From Blumeriella jaapii (lineage: Eukaryota; Ascomycota; Leotiomycetes; Helotiales; Drepanopezizaceae), in assembly GCA_009599575.1 (NCBI GenBank), contig VWND01000086.1:1-64000 (forward strand): DNA of 64,000 bases, in the 5' to 3' direction. Position numbers and translations under genes: made by a program. Below the pieces are notes generated by a model. That model was not told the origin of the DNA, did not search any database, and saw only the letters and a list, made by a program, of their open reading frames with translations. This document shows positions 55,424 through 64,000 of the stretch, in pieces (positions within the stretch are counted from its first letter, which is position 1; every line of letters starts with the position of its first letter).

Positions 55424-58400
55424 ATGAAGACGCTTTCTCTCCTTCTTGGTCTCGCGGCCTCCGTCTCGGCCAACATCATCTTCACCCATGTCCCGCTGAC
55501 CTGCAATCCGACCGATCCGCGCATGTATCATGGCTGTCTCCGCGGCCAGAGGTGTGATGAAGCTGGACAGTAGGTTTTCATGATGGAAGGATGGCGCGAA
55601 AGGCTGAAGATGGCAGTTGCATCAACGTGCCGAAGAGTGTATCCCAGGATATCCAACCTCGAGCCGACCCCTACTCGACCGATGGCTCTTGTGGCCCCAA
55701 GAATGGCAATACCATCTGCGATCCCAACAGCAAGGCCTATACTGGTGGCTGCTGCTCGGTCAGTTGGACATCTGGGCTTGTGGGGCCGGACTGACGCGGA
55801 ACAGCAATACGGATGGTGTGGAAACAGTGCCGAGTGAGTCCGGAACGAAGACTACTGGCATGTGGACTGACCTTCTAGTCATTGTGGTACGGGGTGTATC
55901 TCTGGCTGCCCGGCGCCAACTTCGCCAGCCCCAAACGTTCCTCGAGCCGACGGACAATGCGGTGCCGTGAGTGTCCTTTATCGCTTCGAGAACTCCATGC
56001 TGACGATGCTAGAAATTCGGTGGTGCTGCCTGTGACCCCAAGGGTCCTTTTGGTGGCTGCTGCTCCCAGTACGGGTGCGTAGATTTCCTTCTCGGTGTTG
56101 TGTGTTGCACCGCTCGTCGATCTGCTTCAACTGCCACATATTCTCTGCCTCTGCCATCTACCTGATCGTCCCCTAAAGTTTCTGTGGTTTCACGTCTGGT
56201 CACTGCCTTGTCCCAAATGGCGGCCAAAACGGCTGTGCAAGGCTTTCGAGCAAACTGCTCTCTTCCTTCAAGACATCCACCTCCAAACCAGCCCCCAAAT
56301 CTTCTAGTTCATTTCTTCTCAAGCCAACACCCAAGTTATCCTCCATCAAAAGAATCGAGTCATCCAGATCATCGGTAGCGTCAGGAGCACCCCCGAGCAG
56401 TAACGGGAAATGTGGATCAAATGCTGGCGGGGTCACCTGTGATCCAAAGGACCATTTGCTGGCTGCTGCTCTCGCTACGGGCATTTTGACTGTATCTCCA
56501 AATCCCACGTTGACTGACCTCCTCCTTCTCAGATACTGCGGATCCACTGATGGACACTGCCTTGTCTCGAACGGCTGCCAGAATGGCTGCAAAGGCGGAG
56601 CTTCTCCTACCACAACTGGCGAACCAGTCATTGGCCCCGTGAGCTCTACCATGCCACCGGGAGTCAAGGCCACGGCTCGTGTCACAACTGATGGAACTTG
56701 CGGGACATCGAACGGCGACACCATCTGTGGAAACTGGAAGAACGGCAACTGCTGTTCTATGTACGGATTCTGGTAAGAATGACTCGGCTCCCCACTGGGG
56801 GGCGACCTCTGACCGTGTACAGTGGAAGCACAAGCGCCCATTGTGGTGCTGGATGTCAATCTGGCAGCTGCCTCAATGCCCCTGTGGTTGCTGCCCCGGG
56901 TCCGCGCCCAGCACCCGCTGCTCCCAACGGAGGATCTTTCACGGTTGTGGGTCAAGCTGGAGTTCCTGCGATGCACGCGGGCCTCATGCCCAATGGACGT
57001 GTTTTCTTCCTCGACAAATTGGAGAACTACACCCAGATGAGAACAGCTAATGGGTACTACGCCATGTCATCCGAGTACGATCCGGTCACCAACCAGGCCG
57101 TACCGCTTGGTTACACCACCAATGCTTTTTGCTCTGGCGGCACTTTTCTCGCCGACGGACGCGTCGTCTCCCTGGGAGGCAATGCTCCATTGACCTGGTT
57201 GGATCCCAACATTGGAGACGGCTTCACAGCCATTCGCTACCTCGAAAGGTCGGCTACAGATGCAAGCCTTGACGGGAAGTACTGGAGTGAACCCGGCAAC
57301 AAGCTTGCAAGCGCTCGCTGGTATGCAAGTGCCCAGACGATGCCCGATGGGACCATCTTCGTGGCCTCCGGAAGCTTGAATGGCCTTGATCCGACGGTGC
57401 TCTCCAACAACAACCCCACGTACGAGATGCTGAGTCCCACGGCGGCTACTCGGGGACAGAACATCCCCATGGACATCCTGAAGAAGAACCAGCCATACTA
57501 CATGTACCCGTTTGTCCACCTTCTCAGCGACGGGAATCTTTTCGTGTTCGTGTCCAAGGCTTCCCAGGTCTTCAACGTCGGATCCAACGCCGTTGTCAAA
57601 GAGCTTCCCGATCTCCCCGGAGACTACCGCACCTATCCCAACACGGGCGGAAGCGTGCTGCTCCCGCTGTCCAGCAAAAACAACTGGGCCCCCGATGTCA
57701 TCATCTGTGGGGGTGGCGCGTATCAGGACATCACCAGTCCCACGGACCCTAGCTGTGGCCGGATTCAACCACTCAGCGCCAATGCGAAGTGGGAGATGGA
57801 CTCGATGCCCGAGGGTCGGGGCATGGTTGAAGGCACTCTGCTACCCGATGGGACCGTGGTCTGGCTGAACGGCGGCAGCCGAGGGGCTCAGGGGTTCGGT
57901 CTGATGGCCGATCCTGCATTGGAGGCTCTCCTGTACGACCCGGAACAGCCGCTGGGGCAACGATTTTCCACCCTGACGCGTTCCCCGATCCCGCGACTGT
58001 ACCACTCGGTTGCGCTCCTTCTCTTGGACGGCACGGTGATGGTGGCTGGCTCGAATCCGGTGCAGATGCCCATGAACCAGCCCGATGCCGCCAACCCATA
58101 CGTGACGGAGTGGCGCGTGGAGAACTACGTTCCTCCGTATCTGCAAGGAGACAAGGCAAACCAGCGACCCACGAACATGGTCCTGGGCAGCAAGACTCTG
58201 CGTGCTGATGGGAGCCAGTTCACGATCACTTGCACGCTTCCCCACGCCTCGACCAACATCAAGGTGGTTCTGTACCATGGCGGATTCGTCACTCACTCCG
58301 TCCACATGGGTCATCGCATGCTGAACCTCGACATTGTCAAGTCCGCACAAGGATCCTTGACTGTCAGTGGTCCCCCAAACCACAATGTGGCTCCCCCCGG

Positions 58401-58467
58401 CCCATATGTGGTTTACGTTTTGGTAGACGGCGTGCCAGGTGTCGGCCAGTTCGTCCAGGTTGTCTGA
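55424..58467 (+). CDS. Secreted copper-radical oxidase (AA5) with four CBM18 chitin-binding modules; frame broken near 56449
   Basis: Eight exons (55424-55569, 55617-55758, 55805-55833, 55879-55966, 56013-56074, 56179-56480, 56533-56772, 56823-58467), about 884 residues. Signal peptide MKTLSLLLGLAASVSA, then four chitin-binding type-1 modules: DGSCGPKNG.., DGQCGAKFGG.., NGKCGSNAGG.. and DGTCGTSNGD... The C-terminal ~540 residues are a galactose/glyoxal-oxidase propeller with all radical-copper ligands: Cys in TNAFCSGG (~440), Tyr in ARWYASAQ (~504) for the Tyr-Cys cofactor, Tyr-His in RLYHSV (~730-731) and His in VTHSVH (~828); spacing matches glyoxal oxidase. It should oxidise aldehydes or alcohols to give H2O2 at chitin-containing surfaces; substrate is unknown. 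Module 3 is out of frame unless one G is added at 56449-56450 (CCAAAGG, giving DPKGPFAGCCSRYG). Its intron (56481-56532) starts GC, not GT. Confidence 0.9.
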
Positions 58468-59276
58468 GGATGCCTCGGGAACTGGTGGTCGCCGACGGTT
58501 TGGTTGCTGGGCCCTGGCGCATAGATTGGAAGCCAGTTTGACGGAGAAAGAAAGTAGCTTGCAATGAACCTATGAACATCCCGATGTTGTGTGGTGTGAC
58601 GTGATTCGTAACTGCGCGATGGATCCTGTGCATGTTGTTGACTCGGTGTTGTTGTTGTCGTCGTCGTCGTCGTCGTCTTGGGCCTCGCGACCCCTGGCTT
58701 CGCCCAGACTCGAGCTGCTTGTTTATGTGAAACCGCCATGGTGAGGTACGCGCGCAACGAATGTCGGTAAATACTAAAAATTTTCTTCTTTTTTTTTTCT
58801 TGTTTTTTTTTTCTTCTTTTTTGGACGACGAGCAGTCCGTTGGGTGGACGCATTCCTTCTTCCAGCGTGGCGTTCTGGCCTGTCTCTACAGTATCTGCAC
58901 CGTACGACCCTTGATACATTTCCCACGCACGATAACCAGCAGCTGGCCCCGCCGTGGGCCTCAGCTGCTGTCCTCCCCTCGTTCTTCCAGCATCCGCTTC
59001 CTTTCCATCTCCAGCCTGTGACTCGTCGTTGGAACAGCGAGCATCGACAGCGACAGACATCGATCGTCGAGGTGCGAGCATCGTCGTACTCCGACCGAGA
59101 GGCAAGGAGCTCGCTCATACAGTACGGCTGACAGTACCACAGTACAGTTCAGTGCAGTGCAGTGCCTACCCCTCACACGATCTTGCTCCTCTTTCCACGG
59201 TTCGTGTGGGAGCTCGATACGCTACAAGACGTTCGCAAACCGCGATCTTCACTTCGAAGCCAGAGAAGAGGGTCCA

Positions 59277-59307
<31 letters not shown>

Positions 59308-59314
59308 AGCGAAC
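58468..59314. other. Intergenic
   Basis: Holds a GTT/GTC trinucleotide run (58648-58676), poly-T with CTTC (58780-58822), TACAG pieces (59110-59165) and a CAGC tetranucleotide run (59279-59310) just before the annexin start, probably within its 5' leader. Confidence 0.6.
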
Positions 59315-61765
59315 ATGTCTCTGAACCCAGAATCCTCGCGCCGACGAGGCCGCTCCAAGTCCCCTGGCCGCGAAAGGAGCCGGTCGCGCGCCGGCGACTA
59401 CCCGCCGCGCGTCGAGACGATACGAGCGCCGAGCCCGCCGAAGGCCTACCCCGACATGAGAATGGGATATGGCGATTATGGGTCTGGCAGAGAAGGCGGG
59501 CTGGTGAGCAGCTACGAGAGGCCGTCCGTGGTCACGGCTGAGCCTCGCGGCGCCGCGGGCGCATACGAGTATGGCGGCTTGGACAGGTACAAGGGGAGGT
59601 CGTCGCCAGACCGCGAGAGGGCCTATGCCATGCCGGGCGCGTTGGACGACGAGAGGCAGGGCCGAGAACGGGGAGGCGGAGGGGGAGAGAGTACGGCGCG
59701 CCGGTTCCTCCCCCTCAGTCGTCGTCGAAGTACATCCCCGAGTCGGAGAGGTTCAAGTACGGCTCCCAGTCGGGCGGCGACTACGACGCCCGGCGGTACG
59801 AAGACCCCAGCAGCAGAGGGCGAAGGGTGAGCTTCAACGCGAGCATCGGAAGTCACAGCATCTCGGCGGCGGCGGGGGTGAGCCATGATCGGCCCCCATA
59901 CGTGCAGCCGCCCTCGCCCTCGCATTTCCAGGTCCCCGCGGGCCAAGGGTATCCATTCCCTTCTCCTGGGTATTCCGGCCAAGGGCGGAAACCAGATCCT
60001 CTGGCCTATCCGGACCCGGAACCGCCGGCTGGCCGGCAGTACGCCGACCCGGCGAAGTGGGAGTACGCGAAACCAGGCGAGGCCATCACGTACAGCAAGA
60101 GGCCGGATCTGCCGTACAGTCCTACTGGAGACTACATCTTGCCCGGTGGATATGGGAGACCGTCAAGTCCGCCACGAGGGGGCTATTCGCAGTCGTCGGC
60201 TTCCATCTCGGGCGCGGGCTCGAGGGGCAGACATGGATCCGACGCGCAGTATCTGAGTGAGCCGGCCAGGACCGCACAGAGCAAGATCGTGACGGTGGAG
60301 CCCGGTTCTCGCCGTCGCGAGACGTCTCCCAATCCCGCGTCTCTGGGGTCGAGAATGCACTCGCTTTCCGTCTCGACGAGCCATCTGGGCGGCACGGCCT
60401 TGAGCCTGGGTACCGCACCGGGCAGCCCGCTGCTGGAGGCGTATCACGGGACGTACCAGTCCATCTCGCCGATGCCGTCGCCGCTGATGATGGCGAGTCA
60501 TGGCTTTGGCGACGTCAACTACATCGAGGCCCTGTCTCCCGAATCTTCGGACGACGAGCGAAGGGGCGGGAAGAAAATGCGCAAAACGGCCCGGTTCCAT
60601 GACCCGGAGGAAGAAGCGACCATCCTTGCTAAAGCGCTGAAAGGCGAGAAGAGAGCCCCGGACACGGCACCTCTGATCGAGATCCTGCCACGCTTGACGC
60701 ACGACCAGATCCTGGATCTGAGGCTCGAGTACAAGAAGATCGTCAAGACGGGGAGCGAGAAGAAGGGGGTCAACATCGCGAAGCACATCAAGCTGCGGCT
60801 CAAGGACGAGGACCCGAGCCTGATGAAGGCCTGCTACGCGTGCGCCCTGGGCAAGTGGGAGAGCGAGGCCTACTGGTCCAACTTCTGGTACCAGGGCGAG
60901 AAGTCGCGGCGCGAGCTGCTGATCGAGTCGCTGATGGGGCGCACGAACCGCGAGATCCGCCACATCAAGGATGGCTTCAACGACAAGAAGTACGGCGACA
61001 GCCTGGTCAAGTGCATGCGCACCGAGCTGAAGGAGGACAAGTTCAAGAAGGCGGTGCTGCTCGTGCTCGAGGAGCGCAAGATGGAGGAGCGGCGCGGGGA
61101 GGGCGTCGACCGCGGCCTGGTCGAGGACGACGTGCGCGAGCTGAATCGTGCCGTCCGGAGCGAGAAGGGCGGCGAGACGGCCATGATCAACATTGTGGTG
61201 GTGCGGAGCGAGAGGCATCTGAGGGAGGTGCTGAGGACCTACGAGAGCGTGTACCGGGCGAATTTCGCGAGGGAGATGCTGAAGAAGAGCGGGAATCTGG
61301 TGGTATGTTTGTTTACTTTCTTCTCTTCTTCCCCGCCCCAAGCGAAGGTCCTTACCGCCTCCCCCCCCCCCCCCCCCCCGCTTTCCTCCTCTCTGCTGTC
61401 TAACCTTCCGGGGTCCGTACCACAAGCAACTACTGACAGCCTCTCCTCCACAGGGCGAGCTCCTCGCGCACATCCTGAACGGCGTGATCAACAAGCCCGT
61501 CCGGGACGCGCTGCTCGTGAACCACGCGCTCAAGCTGTCCAAGTCGGACGCAATCCGCACGGAGCTGCTGATCTCGCGCCTGCTGCGCTACCACTGGGAC
61601 CGGTCGCACATGGAGGCCGTGAAGCGCGAGTACCGGGCGCGCTACGGCGTCGAGATGCAGCAGGCGGTGCGGGAGGGCACCCGTGGCGAGTGGGGCCTGT
61701 TCTGCGAGGCGCTGTGCATGCGGCGCATGGGCGACGAGGTGAAGGAGTATGTGAGGGACCGATGA
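59315..61765 (+). CDS. Fungal annexin with long disordered N-terminus (frame broken in a G run)
   Basis: Exons 59315-61302 and 61454-61765; corrected length about 766 residues. The first ~430 residues are disordered: SR-rich start (RRRGRSKSPGRERSRSR), Pro/Tyr/Gly-rich middle (YGAPVPPPQSSSKYIPESER, GYPFPSPGYSGQGR), Ser-rich end. The C-terminal ~320 residues form the four-repeat annexin core: DTAPLIEILPRLTHDQILDL, WYQGEKSRRELLIESLMGRT, TAMINIVVVRSERHLREVLR and GELLAHILNGVINKPVRDAL. Classical type-II Ca sites (GxGT-38-D/E) look degenerate, as in the fungal annexin XIV group. Membrane binding is expected. Frame break: one G missing in the G5 run 59681-59685; adding it gives GGGREYGAPVPPP and makes exon 1 end in phase 0, as the intron needs. 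The 151 nt intron holds a C18 run. Confidence 0.87.
61363..61380 (+). repeat. Poly-C run inside annexin intron
   Basis: About 18 consecutive C between TCC and GCTTTCC, within the intron, upstream of the CAG acceptor at 61453. Confidence 0.85.
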
Positions 61766-64000
61766 GGGAGCCGGTGTGGGTGGAATCCACAAGGGAACGG
61801 GAGGTGGGGAGGTGGCAGTGGCAGTGGAGGACGGGGAGATGTGACGGTTCACAGCGGTACATGATACCACATGTGGCGATGATAAACACGACCATAACGA
61901 CGAGACGAGACGAGACGCGACGAGACCGCACGAGACCAGTTAGTCAGTTACCTAGGTAGTTATAGGATAGCACAAATAGGCATCTAGCTACCGTCCCGCA
62001 CAGCAACCACACAGCAGCAGCAGCAGCAGCAGCACAATCAGCACCCCTCCTCCTACCGACCCCTTCTCCATCTCTCTCTCTCTCTCCCTCTTCTTGTACG
62101 AGAACCGCCCTTTCGATCCTTCCAATAGATGAGAGAGAATCCTCGCTTCGCTTCCTGACGAGGCTGCCGGGATTGCTTCTGAGCAGATGCGTCTTTCTCT
62201 GTCTGTCTGTCTGGCTGGCTGGCTGGCTGGCTTGCTCCCAGGTCGCGCGTCACGCTGCTGTTCTCCGCACGGAGCGCGCTGCTGCCGCTTCTGGACATGC
62301 GCATCTCGCTCTGAGCTCCCCCTCGAGGCGGGGGTAGTCTCTCACCGAACCGAAACCATGCATGCATGCATGGATGGATGGATCTCGCTGGCGATCGATC
62401 ATTTAGGAAGGGACGCCAACGGGCGCCTCGCGCCTCGTGCCTCGCTTAGCGCTCGGCTTTGGTGGTGGCCCGAGCCTCGCCGCGTGGGAGCCGAGACATG
62501 GCGGTATACCCGTCGAGGGCCAGCCCAGCCCAGCCCAGCCCAGCTCGCCTGCGCGTGGAGCGTGGCTTTGGGTTCGTTTTTTTTTTTTTTTTTTTTGGAG
62601 GGGGGGGGGGGGGGCTTTTTATATGCTGTGTGTGGTGGCACCTGGGATCTTCCGTGTGTGAGAGCCTCGGGAAGGCGGCTTATACAACGCCGTCTATAAG
62701 AGCGCCTGCGCGTTCTTCTCTCTCTTTCTTTCTCTCTCTCTTCTCTCTTTCTCTCCCTCGGGCTGGACTCAGCCGTATCGGTTGTGATGAGAGGCAGCAT
62801 TAACGGCCGGCTTTGTAATCACCTCTCTCTATCTCTCGGAGTAGGAGAAGGAGACGGTTTTGCTAGGGGGAGATGATCAGTTCTCCTTCATACGCCTGCT
62901 GTACTGTAATGTATTGTCCTTCCATAAAAAACCACGCCTCTTGTACTTTGTTCCCAGGACAAAACATCGTGAAGGAAGACGTGGTGCGCGAAATCGGCCA
63001 GTCCTTTGCCGAAGTAGGGTCGTGAAGGACTTGTCTTCGAGTCGCGACTCCAGGATTGATTGATGTACTGTATCATGTGAGCCTTGGAAGAGCCAACGCT
63101 CGCCATGGGATGGAAAGCGACACTGTGATACTCGGGACTACCTCTCCGTTGCAGTCATACCGCCCGCTTCCGATGCACGCCCTCCCCTCGCACTCTTCGT
63201 CCGCCTTTACCGCACCGACGAACAATCCCAAGATGTCTACAACACAGTGCTCATCCGTCGTATGCGTGGCGTGCACAACCATCCATTGACTGACTGTACT
63301 TCTCAGATCCCAAGTCGCCGCGTCATTGTTCGTGCCGCGGTTGGTTCCCCGCAACGGAATACTTGCATCAGGCACTGTTGATCCAGACATGGTATTACCC
63401 CGTCCTCGCTCGACATCGTCCAGACTTCTCGCGATATCATGACCAGCCACCCCCTCCGTCCGACACTGCGTTACCGTACTGTAGGTACCGTACTGTACCG
63501 CACTGTACTGCACTGTGCCGATCTTCTCGTGGCATACGCAGAGGAAGAGGACATGCTTGAGCCTGGGGCGACGGTGTCTGGTTTGACCTGGCATGCCAAA
63601 GACATTCGATGCCTGCGTGCCCTATCAGCTCAACTACATCACTCACTCGAAGCTTTTGATGTACATGTTTCTATACCGATTCTCCGCTTTGCGCAATGCG
63701 CGCAGTCGATTGATTAAGCATGAAGCGCACCACGGCTGTCGGTATCGCAGATTATCGATCCCGTAAAGACGAGTCGGAATTCGAGGTATGAAATCTGTAT
63801 GTTTTTTCTCCTGTCATCTCTACCGTACGTACAGTAAATGTAGCAGTGGTGGGGGCTCGCACGTCCCTTCGGCCACGCAATCACGTGTAATCAAATAGAC
63901 ACGTGACCCGAGCCATCCCCCGTCCCTGGTATCTGTAACTGTCATCCCGGGGTCTCCCCATGAAAGTACCGAACCGACTCGCTTTTGAATGACTAGCCAT
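61766..64000. other. Intergenic right edge
   Basis: No gene supported. Contains GACGA pentamers (61898-61930), AGC run (62012-62032), TCTG/CTGG tetranucleotides (62205-62233), CAGCC run (62521-62543), T18 then G13 homopolymers (62578-62613), CT-rich tract (62715-62760), and CTGTA/TACAG motifs (62898-62912, 63063-63072, 63472-63515, 63820-63840). ATCACGTGT/CACGTGACCC at 63880-63910 contains a duplicated CACGTG core. Confidence 0.55.

Noticed and set aside
55570..55589. 20-nt intron or extra frame break after exon 1 of the AA5 oxidase
   Set aside because: A normal 47-nt intron ending at 55616 gives the expected CDEAGHCINVPK text with correct phase.
56200..56976. 258-codon minus-strand ORF over the AA5 oxidase
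   Set aside because: Antisense shadow of CBM18 exons; the + strand has signal peptide, module Cys patterns and introns.
60163..61560. 465-codon minus-strand ORF over the annexin
   Set aside because: Leu/Ala/Arg-rich mirror of a GC-rich coding exon; the + strand encodes a clear annexin core.

Overview
The window reads as nuclear DNA of a filamentous ascomycete (Pezizomycotina; gene content and style fit a Dothideomycete, but the species is not identified). Evidence: many 45-60 nt introns with GT..AG ends and CTRAY-type branch sites, fungal-specific families (CFEM protein, CBM18-AA5 oxidase, fungal annexin, GPI-anchored repeat protein, CENP-O/Mcm21, Yae1), no operons, and long intergenic stretches full of simple repeats. 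Gene models were built by hand from splice sites and reading-frame continuity.

Layout. 0.5-1.5 kb: secreted or membrane hypothetical (-). 3.5-5.1 kb: GPI2/PIG-C (+). 6.5-7.7 kb: MYND zinc-finger protein (-). 8.4-16.3 kb: a compact group of dimethylsulfone monooxygenase SfnG (-), MDR-type oxidoreductase (-), GPR1/FUN34/YaaH transporter (+) and DszC/MsuC-like flavin monooxygenase (+), a plausible organosulfur-scavenging cluster. 17.3-19.3 kb: a second, diverged MYND paralogue (+). 20.4-21.4 kb: hypothetical (+). 22.6-26.1 kb: large DUF676 serine esterase/lipase (-). 26.9-29.1 kb: RBR E3 ubiquitin ligase (-). 29.9-31.8 kb: SLC33A1-type acetyl-CoA transporter (-), divergent from CENP-O (32.3-33.2 kb, +). 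36.1-37.1 kb: GPI-anchored tandem-repeat wall protein (-). 38-41 kb: weak ORF and decayed 2EXR/F-box-like copies. 41.7-43.3 kb: acyl-CoA dehydrogenase (-). 45-46.4 kb: two small secreted-protein genes (+). 49.0-49.6 kb: CFEM protein (-). 53.3-54.1 kb: Yae1 (+). 55.4-58.5 kb: secreted oxidase with four CBM18 modules and an AA5 copper-radical domain (+). 59.3-61.8 kb: annexin (+). The last 2.2 kb hold no gene.

Two window-wide signals stand out. First, six well-conserved genes (GPI2, MYND-1, lipase, SLC33A1-like, AA5 oxidase, annexin) carry seven one- or two-base frame breaks, several in homopolymers, while exon phases otherwise close perfectly; residual assembly indels are the simplest reading. 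Second, intergenic DNA is saturated with a pentanucleotide family, TACAG/CTGTA and CACAG/CTGTG, often forming the palindrome TACTGTACAGTA and almost absent from exons. No tRNA, rRNA, transposon ORF, CRISPR array or PKS/NRPS was seen.
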